Assembly (NCBI RefSeq): GCF_002979455.1
Contig: NZ_PCOU01000027.1
Span: 1 to 64,000, forward strand
Direction of reading: 5' to 3'
Length of the DNA stretch: 64,000 nt
From: Chryseobacterium sp. MYb7
GTDB lineage: Bacteria > Bacteroidota > Bacteroidia > Flavobacteriales > Weeksellaceae
Below, piece after piece: positions 53,951-62,198 of the stretch; position 1 is the stretch's first letter, and each line of letters opens with the position of its first letter. The notes under the pieces are model-generated. The model was not told the DNA's origin and searched no databases. It worked only from the letters and a program-made list of their open reading frames with translations. Made by a program: the position numbers and the translations under genes.

Positions 53951-54316
53951 TTAGCAGCCCGCTATCTGCAAGCAATGATACAGAATGTATCTGGGTGCTG
54001 TAATATAAGTACGGTTTTGAACGGCCGCAACCTGTGTATTGTAAGTGTAGCCTGCAAAGAAATAGTGTAACCACTGCTGTGCAAGTATTGAATAATCAAA
54101 TTTCACTTTCTCCCAGTCATTGGAGTCCTGTACGTCCTGTACATCTGAAAAGCTGTACATTTCAGGCTGAGTCTGCTGATCAGATTTCTGCTGAAGAAGA
54201 TGAATTTTTGAAAGGAAATCAGAGTATGGCTGAGTTTTCCCTTTATGTGCAAAAAGACCTGCACACAACGCTGAGAAAAATATTATAAAAGAGAAAAATA
54301 AGACTCTTTTTTTCAT
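53951..54316 (-). CDS. Unknown exported protein upstream of ureA
   Basis: 121 residues, family not recognised. Hydrophobic N-terminus (MKKRVLFFSFIIFFSALCAG) is a signal peptide or anchor; the rest is polar with two aromatic stretches (ILAQQWLHYFFAGYTYNTQV, RYILYHCLQIAGC) and a terminal cysteine pair. Same strand as ureA and 156 bp before it, so it could share its transcript or simply end before it. Role in urea use not supported by sequence. Confidence 0.6.
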   Translation of the reverse strand: MKKRVLFFSFIIFFSALCAGLFAHKGKTQPYSDFLSKIHLLQQKSDQQTQPEMYSFSDVQDVQDSNDWEKVKFDYSILAQQWLHYFFAGYTYNTQVAAVQNRTYITAPRYILYHCLQIAGC

Positions 54317-54723
54317 ACCTGTTAATAATGATGTAAAAGTAGAACAATCTTACCCCTCCCGCTATCAAAAAAATTATTTAAAATGTTCAAAATCGCAACA
54401 AATGTGAATTTATACAATTTTAACATTACACCACAAATCCCTTATTTACAGCGGTTAATAGCTATTTTTAAAGTATGACAAATATTTTATTGTCCCAATT
54501 CCTATAATTATAGCAAATCAGCGTATTTTTTTCTTAAATCTAAAAAAAAGATCAAATACCTTAACATTTCACAAAATTTACAGTAAAAATAAATTGATAT
54601 ATTATTAGCTGATCTATTTTAGAGTTTATCTGACAAAAAGAGCTGGCATTTTTTCTTTCTTTATAATTATTGTAAATTTGTATACACATCTTATTAAATT
54701 TAAATAAAATAATAAAACGTAAT
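54317..54723. promoter_or_regulatory. Divergent region with pruA promoter box
   Basis: 407 bp without a gene, very AT-rich. An exact -7 box TAAATTTG at 54673-54680 lies 43 bp before the pruA start. Upstream of it are T runs but no TTG at 19-21 bp. No other operator recognised. Confidence 0.5.
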
Positions 54724-56349
54724 ATGTCAAAAGCAATTTCGCAAGTACCATTAGCGGTAAACGAGCCGGTAAATTCATACGAACCGGGATCTCCGGAAGT
54801 TAAAAGCCTTATCGACACTTATAAGAAAATGTGGGCTGAAAAGGTAGAAATCCCAATGATCATCAACGGAAAAGAAGTAAAAACTGATACAAAAGTACAG
54901 CTTCAGTCTCCACAGGATCATGCACATGATTTCGGATTTTACTATCAAGGTGGTATGCAGCATGTGGATGACGCTATCAATGCGGCATTGGCAGCTAAAA
55001 ACGATTGGAATGAACTAGGCTGGGAACAGCGTGCAGCAATTTTCTTAAAGGCAGCTGATCTTTTAGCAGGTCCTTACAGAGATGTGATCAACGCTGCAAC
55101 CATGATCGGGCAGTCTAAGAATGTACACCAGGCTGAAATTGACGCAGCTTGTGAGTTCATCGACTTCTTAAGATTCAATGTAGAGTTCATGACAGAAATG
55201 TATTCTGAGCAGCCAGTTTCTGACAACGGAATCTGGAACCGTGTTGAGTACAGACCATTAGAAGGATTCTGTTTTGCGGTAACTCCATTCAACTTTACAG
55301 CTATTTCCGGTAACCTTCCAACTTGTATGGCGATGCTAGGAAACGTAGTGGTTTGGAAGCCTTCTGACAAGCAGGTATATTCTGCAAAAGTAATCATGGA
55401 TGTATTGACAGAAGCGGGTCTTCCTGCAGGGGTTATCAACATGATCTTTACTGACGGAAAAGAAACTGCTGAAAAAGTATTGGCACACCGCGATTTCGCA
55501 GGTCTTCACTTTACAGGGTCTACAAAAGTATTCCAGGGAATGTGGAAAATGATTGGTGATAATATCCATAACTACAGAACATATCCAAGAATCGTTGGAG
55601 AAACAGGAGGTAAAGACTTTGTTATTGCTCACCCTTCTGCTAACGTAGAAGCTGTAGCTACTGCATTGGTAAGAGGTGCTTTCGAATATCAGGGACAAAA
55701 ATGTTCTGCGGCTTCAAGAGCTTATGTACCAAAATCTCTTTGGGCTGATGTGAAAAAAGTAATGGAAGCTCAGATGAGTACCATCAAAGTAGGTTCTCCA
55801 GAAGATACTTCTAACTTTGTGAATGCTGTAATCGACAAAAATTCTTTTGAAAAATGTAAAGGATACATCGACAGAGCTAACGCTTCCGGTGAAGCTACTG
55901 TGGCAATCGGTGGAAAAGTGGATGATTCTAAAGGATGGTTCGTACACCCAACAGTAATTGAAACTACAAACCCTCAATACGAAAGTATGGTAGAAGAGAT
56001 CTTCGGACCTATTCTTTCTGTATTTGTGTACGAAGACCAAGATTGGAAAGAGACTCTTAAATTAGTAGATTCTTCTTCTCCTTATTCATTAACAGGTTCT
56101 GTATTCTCACAAGACCGTTATGCAATTAATGAAGCTTATAAAGCTTTAGAAAATGCATCTGGTAACTTCTACATCAATGATAAACCAACTGGTGCCGTAG
56201 TAGGTCAACAGCCTTTCGGTGGTGGTAGAGCTTCAGGAACCAACGATAAAGCAGGTTCTAAAATGAATCTTCTAAGATGGACGTCTGTAAGAAGCGTAAA
56301 AGAAACTTTTGTTTCTCCAAAGAACTATAAATATCCTTATCTTGGATAA
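54724..56349 (+). CDS. pruA: L-glutamate gamma-semialdehyde dehydrogenase
   Basis: 541 residues, the typical separate PruA of Bacteroidota. Oxidises glutamate semialdehyde (from proline or arginine) to glutamate with NAD in the cytoplasm. Aldehyde dehydrogenase features: FCFAVTPFNFTAISGNLPT, VVVWKPSD, general base Glu293 in GETGGKD, nucleophile Cys327 in EYQGQKCSAASR, and the terminal QQPFGGGRASGTNDKAG loop. No putA gene is adjacent. Ends at a good terminator. Confidence 0.96.
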   Translation: MSKAISQVPLAVNEPVNSYEPGSPEVKSLIDTYKKMWAEKVEIPMIINGKEVKTDTKVQLQSPQDHAHDFGFYYQGGMQHVDDAINAALAAKNDWNELGWEQRAAIFLKAADLLAGPYRDVINAATMIGQSKNVHQAEIDAACEFIDFLRFNVEFMTEMYSEQPVSDNGIWNRVEYRPLEGFCFAVTPFNFTAISGNLPTCMAMLGNVVVWKPSDKQVYSAKVIMDVLTEAGLPAGVINMIFTDGKETAEKVLAHRDFAGLHFTGSTKVFQGMWKMIGDNIHNYRTYPRIVGETGGKDFVIAHPSANVEAVATALVRGAFEYQGQKCSAASRAYVPKSLWADVKKVMEAQMSTIKVGSPEDTSNFVNAVIDKNSFEKCKGYIDRANASGEATVAIGGKVDDSKGWFVHPTVIETTNPQYESMVEEIFGPILSVFVYEDQDWKETLKLVDSSSPYSLTGSVFSQDRYAINEAYKALENASGNFYINDKPTGAVVGQQPFGGGRASGTNDKAGSKMNLLRWTSVRSVKETFVSPKNYKYPYLG

Positions 56350-56383
56350 TAAACAATAAATGATCATTGATCAATGATTTAAC

Positions 56384-56415
56384 AGCCTCGGAATTTCGGT
56401 TTCGAGGCTTTTTTG
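56384..56415 (+). terminator. Intrinsic terminator of pruA
   Basis: AGCCTCG / CGAGGCT stem with extra A-T pairing inside, followed by TTTTTT, 35 bp after the stop. Confidence 0.9.
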
Positions 56416-56424
56416 TAAGGTGGC

Positions 56425-56580
56425 TGCGGGGTTCGAGAGTTTGAGCGTGTGAGAGTGTGAGAGTGAGAATTTGGGTGTGAGAGAAGTTGAATATTGAGTT
56501 CATAAAGGTTCTTTCCAGGCTATAAATATTAAACTTTAAACCTCTAAACCCGCATTACGAAACCCGATTCCCAATAACAT
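56425..56580. repeat. Low-complexity intergenic repeat
   Basis: GTTCGAGAGTTTGAGCGTGT and GAGAGTGTGAGAGTGAGAAT, then ACGAAACCCGATTCCC. Same dispersed family as at 25203, 43296 and 46795. Between pruA and the next small gene; no promoter box seen. Confidence 0.5.
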
Positions 56581-56676
56581 CTTTTAACAAACCTTACCGA
56601 TATTTTAAGACTCCACATACCTTATTAGGAATAATTGTTGATTTTTTATTAGTACAACACCCCAAAATAAAATAGT

Positions 56677-56880
56677 ATGAAAAAGTTATTGCTAGCAGCC
56701 TTTGGAATAGGAATATTTGCAGTGAGCTGTGGAACCAAAGAATCGACCATGTCAACGAGTAGCAGGGATTCAGCAAAGGTAGACAATGCGCGGAAAAGCG
56801 TAACGCCTACAACTACTGATACCATGACTACCAAGATGACGAATCCTGATAGTATCAAGATGAAAAAGGATTCGTGGTGA
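56677..56880 (+). CDS. Small lipoprotein, 67 aa
   Basis: MKKLLLAAFGIGIFAVSCGT gives a lipobox with Cys18. The mature part (about 50 residues) is Ser/Thr/Lys/Asp-rich and probably unstructured (STSSRDSAKVDNARKS, TPTTTDTMTTKMTNPDSIKM). Like the similar lipoprotein at 57231 (which also ends in DSTK/SDTSK-type runs), so the two may be related envelope proteins. Function unknown. Closed by the terminator at 56926. Confidence 0.75.
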   Translation: MKKLLLAAFGIGIFAVSCGTKESTMSTSSRDSAKVDNARKSVTPTTTDTMTTKMTNPDSIKMKKDSW

Positions 56881-56925
56881 AATCTCCTGCCAAATAGTAA
56901 TTATAAACATTCAATCTAAAAATGG

Positions 56926-56958
56926 AAATCTGCAGATGAAAGCTCTGCAGATTTTTTT
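56926..56958 (+). terminator. Intrinsic terminator
   Basis: Stem AAATCTGCAGA / TCTGCAGATTT, 7-nt loop, followed by a T run. Confidence 0.9.
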
Positions 56959-57019
56959 ATTGGATAGCCACAAATGTTGGATCTATAATGAAGTTTTGGC
57001 TTGAAAAGACCCCTTATCT

Positions 57020-57053
57020 TAGGTTTTGGCTAAAGCCCACTCCTATTAAATTA
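57020..57053. repeat. GGCTAAAGCC dispersed element, half copy C
   Basis: AGGTTTTGGCTAAAGCCCAC and TCCTATTAAA match one half of the elements at 11691 and 47704; the second half is missing. Confidence 0.55.
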
Positions 57054-57077
57054 TTGAATCCAGACATTTAAGACAAC

Positions 57078-57182
57078 ATCTTTTATCTTTTATCTTTTAT
57101 CTTTTATCTTTTATCTTTTATCTTTTATCTTTTATCTTTTATCTTTTATCTTTTATCTTTTATCTTTTATCTTTTATCTTTT
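57078..57182. repeat. 15 perfect tandem copies of the heptamer ATCTTTT
   Basis: 105 bp with no interruption. It ends 11 bp before the exact -7 box TATATTTG (57194-57201) of the following lipoprotein gene, so the place where a -33 element should sit lies inside the repeat. Copy number is expected to vary by slippage. Confidence 0.9.
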
Positions 57183-57193
57183 AATTAAATTCT

Positions 57194-57201
57194 TATATTT
57201 G
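57194..57201 (+). promoter_or_regulatory. -7 promoter box TATATTTG
   Basis: Exact TAnnTTTG, 29 bp before the ATG at 57231, immediately downstream of the heptamer array. Confidence 0.6.
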
Positions 57202-57230
57202 ATTAAAACCAAACATTAAAATTGACTATT

Positions 57231-57440
57231 ATGAAAAAATTATGGATAGGAGCCGTTCTTGGACTTCTTTTTCTTGGAAGTTGTGCTCAAAACAAAGAAA
57301 AAAGAGAAGAATATAAAGATGCTCACGACAAAGATTCATTAAGAAACAGAATGGGAGATTCTGCTGTAGCCAACTCAATACCTTCTCCCACAACCTCTGA
57401 TACTTCAAAAGTAAAAACAGACAGTACAAAAGTTAAATAA
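57231..57440 (+). CDS. Small lipoprotein, 69 aa, behind a heptamer repeat
   Basis: From the ATG at 57231: MKKLWIGAVLGLLFLGSCAQ, lipobox Cys18; a TTG nine bases upstream is not needed. The mature part is charged and disordered (NKEKREEYKDAHDKDSLRNR, SPTTSDTSKVKTDSTKVK). Resembles the lipoprotein at 56677 in length and style. Its promoter touches a 105-bp heptamer array, so its expression may vary with repeat number. Function unknown. Confidence 0.75.
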   Translation: MKKLWIGAVLGLLFLGSCAQNKEKREEYKDAHDKDSLRNRMGDSAVANSIPSPTTSDTSKVKTDSTKVK

Positions 57441-57445
57441 AATCA

Positions 57446-57471
57446 CAAATCCACAGACTACTGTGGATTTG
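57446..57471 (+). terminator. Hairpin after the 69-aa lipoprotein gene
   Basis: Perfect 11-bp stem CAAATCCACAG / CTGTGGATTTG with a 4-nt ACTA loop; the tail is A-rich on this strand. Confidence 0.7.
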
Positions 57472-57844
57472 CACTTAAAAAAACTTGACTGAAAAAAAAC
57501 CGGGCAATCAACCCCGATTATGGGATATGGTTTATATTCTGAACAGAATATCCTTTGAAGATAAAAGGGAGAACACTGCTTATCTCAAAGATGAAATATA
57601 GCATACGTTCCATATATTAATTTTCATGGCTTGGTTTTTCAGCTTAGGAATTGAATACTCTTACTTTATACTTTAGTTCAGAAGAAAGAAGAATTCTTCA
57701 GAAATAAAAGAGATAAGCTGTAGCACGGTGGTGTTCATTTCCCTAAAACTGGCGCAAATATAGGGTAGCAAAGGCTTCCTCTAAAATAATAGGTTGTTCA
57801 TTTTCGCGAAAATAGCAACACAGAATCTCAAAACCCAACTCTTT
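57472..57844. other. Intergenic region between convergent genes
   Basis: 373 bp without a gene. Near 57795 a palindrome centred on TTTTCGCGAAAA with outer GTTG/CAAC pairing could end the regulator transcript from the right; the regulator's last codons contain a similar TTTTCCCGAAAA. Nothing else recognisable. Confidence 0.45.
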
Positions 57845-59473
57845 TTAATCATTTTCCCGAAAATGGACATTTTTATCTGATTGGTTTTCAGCATCAAGAT
57901 ATTTAATATAAGCTGATGGAGAATAATCTGTAACAGCCTTGAAAACCGCAGCAAATTTACTGTGTGAGGAGAAGCCGCACTCATCAGCAAGGATACTTAT
58001 CTTATACTGTCTATACTTCTCATTATTGATGAGCTTATCAACAATATAATTGATTCTTAAACGGTTAACATATGTTTTAAAGTCAGCACTTTTATGCTGA
58101 TTGATTACATATGACAGATATTTTGTATTGGTATTCAGTTCGCCTGCAAGGAAAGACAAAGACATCCCTTTATTGTTATAAAGGTTACCTTTTTCAAAAT
58201 CTTCAAGAAGTTCCAGCAATTTGGATTCTGTTTCCGGTGTCATCAGAGAATCATTTCGCCTGCGGTCTTCCTCAGAATCCTTTTCTTCAATTTCTTCCAC
58301 AGATATATTAGAGAACTCAGTGCCGTCAAATTCCTTTAAAGGATGATGACTTCTCTTACTGATCAAATTTAACTGAGCTCTTATGATATTTCTAAACTTT
58401 GAACGCTGTTTTTTCTGCTTTGTTCTAAAGAATACAAGCAAGCCAACCAACAAGGTAAACAGAACTATAATAGTGGCATTTTTCACTCTGTTCATCTGGC
58501 CTTCTTTCTTAATAGTCTTACCTTTCAGACTTTCTAAACCTTTTCCGGAAAAACTTTGATTACGCGATGCAATACTGTCATAAGTACGCACATATTTCAC
58601 TGCGTATAAAGAGGCTTTATAATTATCCCCTATTCCTTCATAGTAATCATTAATATTGGAATATACTGCTTTTTTAAGCTTAAGGCTTCTGGAAGTATCA
58701 GCTATTTTTTCTGCTTTCTTAAGGTATAATTCGGCATCCTGCCAGTTTTTCTGTTTCAGACGGATTCCTCCCAAACCATTGTAGACCAATCCCAATGTAC
58801 AGCTTCCTTCTTTTAGTAATTCTTCTGCTTTTTTGTAATAGTTTTCAGAAACGGTATAATCATTAAGCTTAAAATAAATGTCTCCCAATAACTTATAGGA
58901 CGCAGCAGCAGTTCTAACCTCACTTTTAGTGTCTATTTTTTCAAAATATCTGAGTGAAGATTCAATATATCGGATTGCATTAGAGTAATTGCCCAGCTCC
59001 ATTTCATAGAAAGCCATTTCCTGATTCAACAGCCCAGCCGCCTCATTACTTTTTTGAAAATCAGAAATCCTGCCAGAAGCTTCCAGCCCTTTCACAATGT
59101 ATTTTTTGGATCTTTCGTATAACCCTACCTGTCTATATTGCCTGGCAAGCAATCTGGTCACCACAGCCATCCACTCCGGGTCATTACTCTGATTAATGAC
59201 TGAGTGGGCATTTTCACTATAACAAATTGCCTTTTTAAGTTCACCGGCATGATGATAAAGCTCCGAAGAAAGAACAAGACACTTTATTTTTTCTGAGGGG
59301 CTTTGCGCCTTCATATAAAGAGAATCTGCTGTTTTGATCGCTTTGGGTAAATCTTTATAAGCAGTAACGGAAGATGTCTTTTCGCAGATAAGATCAAAAT
59401 TACTTTTTTCCTGTGCGGATATAGAGACTGCTGTTATCAGCAAAAACAAGAGTTTCAAGAGATTATTAGACAT
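57845..59473 (-). CDS. TPR-containing AraC-type transmembrane regulator
   Basis: 542 residues from the ATG at 59473 (MSNNLLKLLFLLITAVSISA, signal peptide). Residues about 25-300 are periplasmic tetratricopeptide repeats (for example YSNAIRYIESSLRYFEKI and YTVSENYYKKAEELLKE), then a transmembrane helix (ATIIVLFTLLVGLLVFF) and a cytoplasmic AraC HTH (about 435-530: GMSLSFLAGELNTNTKYLSY, ISILADECGFSSHSKFAAVF, SPSAYIKYL). A one-protein sensor-regulator common in Chryseobacterium-like bacteria. Signal and targets unknown. Divergent from the thioredoxin-like gene. Confidence 0.88.
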   Translation of the reverse strand: MSNNLLKLLFLLITAVSISAQEKSNFDLICEKTSSVTAYKDLPKAIKTADSLYMKAQSPSEKIKCLVLSSELYHHAGELKKAICYSENAHSVINQSNDPEWMAVVTRLLARQYRQVGLYERSKKYIVKGLEASGRISDFQKSNEAAGLLNQEMAFYEMELGNYSNAIRYIESSLRYFEKIDTKSEVRTAAASYKLLGDIYFKLNDYTVSENYYKKAEELLKEGSCTLGLVYNGLGGIRLKQKNWQDAELYLKKAEKIADTSRSLKLKKAVYSNINDYYEGIGDNYKASLYAVKYVRTYDSIASRNQSFSGKGLESLKGKTIKKEGQMNRVKNATIIVLFTLLVGLLVFFRTKQKKQRSKFRNIIRAQLNLISKRSHHPLKEFDGTEFSNISVEEIEEKDSEEDRRRNDSLMTPETESKLLELLEDFEKGNLYNNKGMSLSFLAGELNTNTKYLSYVINQHKSADFKTYVNRLRINYIVDKLINNEKYRQYKISILADECGFSSHSKFAAVFKAVTDYSPSAYIKYLDAENQSDKNVHFREND

Positions 59474-59774
59474 AAAAGAACAAATTATTATTTTTATTTT
59501 ATAATAATTCATCATTATTTTCGCTGAGTGTCTTTTTGTTTTTTACAAAACTAGTGATATTTTATTTTTTATTAAAATATTATATTGAAATTTAACTATT
59601 TAACCAAAAATAGCTATTTACATTAATTTTAATAATTACACTAAAACAATAGATGATTATCTTTCATATCAACCTATCTCTGTTTTAAAAGTAAAGTTAC
59701 CCTCTAATTATTTTCAATATGAACGACTTAAGTGTCATCATATTTATTACATTTGCAGGGAATAAAAAGTTTTT
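59474..59774. promoter_or_regulatory. Divergent region with -7 box TACATTTG
   Basis: 301 bp, AT-rich. TACATTTG at 59748-59755 is an exact -7 match only 19 bp before the ATG of the thioredoxin-like gene, so its leader must be very short. No box found for the leftward gene. Confidence 0.5.
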
Positions 59775-60935
59775 ATGAAAAAAATAGCCATACTTTCCTC
59801 AATTTTTATAGGAGTCCTTGCATGGGCACAGGGAATTAAATTTGAAGACAGCAACTTTGCGTCTATCCTTGCAAAAGCAAAAAAAGAAAAAAAACTAGTC
59901 TTTATTGACGCATATGCCTCTTGGTGTGGACCTTGTAAACTGATGGTGAAAAACATTTTCCCGCTACAGTCTGTGGGAGACTACTACAATTCTCACTTTA
60001 TCAATGCTAAAATTGATATGGAAAAAGGAGAAGGAATTGAGCTTGCAAAAAAATATAATGTAAAAGCATTCCCTACTTACCTTTTTATTGATGGAAATGG
60101 TGAAGCCGTACACAGAACATTAGGATATGTTGAAGAAAAAGACTTTATCCAGTTTGCAAAAGATGCTGAAGATCCAAACAAAAGGTTAACCTCTTTGAAA
60201 CAGCAGTTTGAAAAAGGTGAAAAAGATCCTGAGTTTTTAAAGAACCTTGCCGGGCTTACTATGTATAATGATGCTGAGTTTGCCGGTAAAGTAATGAACC
60301 GTTATTTTCAGCAGAAATCAAGTTTAGATCAGGAAGATATCCAGATGCTTCTTTCCGGGGTACAAACTACGGATAGCCCTTTGTATAAGATTTTCCAGGA
60401 TAAAAAAGCAGATATCATTAAATTCTTCCCTGAAGATAAGTATGAAAAGTTCGATAAGAATATAAAGCTGAATACTGTTTCTAAAAAAGCTTACAATCCT
60501 GATACTAAAAAATGGGATGATGCTTATTTCATGGCCGAAGCTCAGAAGTTTCTGACTAAGGAAGAGGCTGACAAGATCTTAAAAAGAATGAAAGCCAACA
60601 GAGCGTTAAAGAATAAAGATATTCCTGAATATGAGAAATTAATTCTTGACCTGTATAAAGATTATTCTGCTGCAGGTTCTGAAGAACTGAATTCTCTTGC
60701 GTGGAATTTCTTTGAAAACGTAAGCAATAAAACTTCTCTGGAAAAAGCCATTACATGGGCACAGGAATCTGTAAAAAAAGACCAGAATTTTGCCAATACC
60801 GATACTTTAGCCAATCTTTACAATAAAGTAGGTGATAAGAAAAATGCAAAAATGTGGGCTGAAAAGTCTATTGAGCTTGCAAAGAGTACCGGACAGGATT
60901 CTACTGATACAGAAAAACTGTTGAAAAACCTTTAA
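59775..60935 (+). CDS. Exported thioredoxin-family protein
   Basis: 386 residues. Signal peptide 1-18 (ending LAWAQG). Thioredoxin fold at about 20-135 with active site ASWCGPCKLM (C-x-x-C) and cis-proline AFPTYLFIDGNG. The C-terminal 230 residues are helical and repeat-like (FEKGEKDPEFLKNLAGLTMY, ALAWNFFENVSN-type helix, LANLYNKVGDKKNAKMWAEK), probably TPR-like for partner binding. Likely a periplasmic disulfide reductase. Own promoter box and a strong terminator. Confidence 0.88.
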   Translation: MKKIAILSSIFIGVLAWAQGIKFEDSNFASILAKAKKEKKLVFIDAYASWCGPCKLMVKNIFPLQSVGDYYNSHFINAKIDMEKGEGIELAKKYNVKAFPTYLFIDGNGEAVHRTLGYVEEKDFIQFAKDAEDPNKRLTSLKQQFEKGEKDPEFLKNLAGLTMYNDAEFAGKVMNRYFQQKSSLDQEDIQMLLSGVQTTDSPLYKIFQDKKADIIKFFPEDKYEKFDKNIKLNTVSKKAYNPDTKKWDDAYFMAEAQKFLTKEEADKILKRMKANRALKNKDIPEYEKLILDLYKDYSAAGSEELNSLAWNFFENVSNKTSLEKAITWAQESVKKDQNFANTDTLANLYNKVGDKKNAKMWAEKSIELAKSTGQDSTDTEKLLKNL

Positions 60936-60954
60936 TAGTTGCTAAAATTAAAAA

Positions 60955-60990
60955 CAAAAACCGCAGAACTGAAGTTCTGCGGTTTTTTTA
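60955..60990. terminator. Bidirectional terminator
   Basis: Stem AAAACCGCAGAAC / GTTCTGCGGTTTT with TGAA loop, A run before and T run after. Between convergent genes; near-identical in sequence to the hairpin at 63584-63614. Confidence 0.92.
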
Positions 60991-61003
60991 GTTTTAAAAT
61001 TAC

Positions 61004-61801
61004 TTAGTTATTGTATATCAAAACCGTCATTTTAGTCAGCATACATTCTGTATCATTGTTATATCCACTGTAAGTGGTAGGCTTAAAATTAACTTTTGCA
61101 CTTCCTGCCCATGCAGAATATTGAACATTAAATGTATAAGTTCCAGCAGGTAAAGTAACAGATTTTAGAAAAGTTACCGGAACAGGCATACTTGCTAATC
61201 CTCCTAATGAGTAAGCAGGAAGCGATGCAGTATTAAAAGTATAATTATTATTAAGCTGAGGAATATTAACCGTAACAGATGTAGTACCCATGGACCCCTG
61301 ACTACTATTAGGAAAGACGCCCGCTTTAGAAGCGTATGCCGAAGATATTTTAGTTCCATTTTGCAAAAGACTAAAAACCCCTTGTGCACTTGTCCCGTTA
61401 CTTTCTACAGCATACCCTATAATAGTAAATAAAAAGGTTTGAGTTCTCCCGGCGGGAACGGTTGCTGTCAGGGTAACTCCAGGTACATCTGCTGTACTTC
61501 CCGAACTAATTGTTGCTTCGGTAGTTCCCTGTACATACATAGCACTGTTCACACTTCCGCTTACCGTATTCAATGTCTGCCAAGCAGGTGCTGCACCTGC
61601 TCCCTGAGAAGTCAGTATCTGCCCTGATGTTCCTGCTGAACCGGCAGTAGTGGCGTTTCCACCTACATTCACTTCATTCACTACTTGTAGTGAACCGTTA
61701 ACATGCAATGTTTTCTGTGGGGTTGGTGTCTGAATTCCAACTTGTGAAAACAAATTTAAAGGAACAAAAAAAATTCCAAATAATAATAAATTCTTCTTCA
61801 T
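61004..61801 (-). CDS. Secreted hypothetical protein, tail-fibre-like start
   Basis: 265 residues. Signal peptide (ending LNLFSQ), then VGIQTPTPQKTLHVNGSLQV and GTSGQILTSQGAGAAPAWQT, a motif seen at the start of many Bacteroidota secreted proteins with phage-tail-like trimer segments. The rest (about 80-265) is beta-rich with matching strands to the neighbouring pseudogene (VPAGRTQTFLFTIIGYAVES, VTLPAGTYTFNVQYSAW, CMLTKMTVLIYNN). No T9SS sorting domain. Function unknown. Confidence 0.75.
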   Translation of the reverse strand: MKKNLLLFGIFFVPLNLFSQVGIQTPTPQKTLHVNGSLQVVNEVNVGGNATTAGSAGTSGQILTSQGAGAAPAWQTLNTVSGSVNSAMYVQGTTEATISSGSTADVPGVTLTATVPAGRTQTFLFTIIGYAVESNGTSAQGVFSLLQNGTKISSAYASKAGVFPNSSQGSMGTTSVTVNIPQLNNNYTFNTASLPAYSLGGLASMPVPVTFLKSVTLPAGTYTFNVQYSAWAGSAKVNFKPTTYSGYNNDTECMLTKMTVLIYNN

Positions 61802-62198
61802 GTTTTTGTATATTTAATAAATTCAACTATATAAAGTTAGTAATAATATATATTCAATATAGTCTTATACAATATGATTTTTCAATAATAGTATAAGACT
61901 ATATTATTAATTTCTATAATTAAAAAATTATCCCTTCACAACCAAAGAATATTAAGTCATATCACTTCTACTATCATATAAATTAATCCATACTTGTGCA
62001 TAAAATAGGCAAGAGGAAAATCTGGAATTAATATATTTTTTCTCATCATTTGTGTACTGCAAATTTATATTTAAAAAAAACAATAAAGTATATATTTTTT
62101 TCTATATCAATTCTATTATTGAAAAATATGTAACAGATAATACAAAAACCCTGCAAAAGAAATCATTTTTGCAGGGTTTTATTATATTTTAAAAATTC
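61802..62198. repeat. AT-rich gap with a 15-bp perfect inverted repeat
   Basis: Arms AATATAGTCTTATAC (61856-61870) and GTATAAGACTATATT (61891-61905), 20 bp apart, lie 55-104 bp upstream of the secreted-protein start. The rest is AT-rich with no gene. The arms may form a hairpin or bind a dimeric regulator. Confidence 0.6.
62145..62180 (-). terminator. Terminator behind the broken paralogue
   Basis: AAAACCCTGCAAAA / TTTTGCAGGGTTTT stem, 8-nt loop, with an A-rich run on the plus strand giving U residues on the minus-strand RNA. Confidence 0.85.

Noticed and set aside
57078-57182. Heptamer array as CRISPR or satellite coding repeat
   Set aside because: No spacers and no open frame through it; it is a simple tandem repeat.
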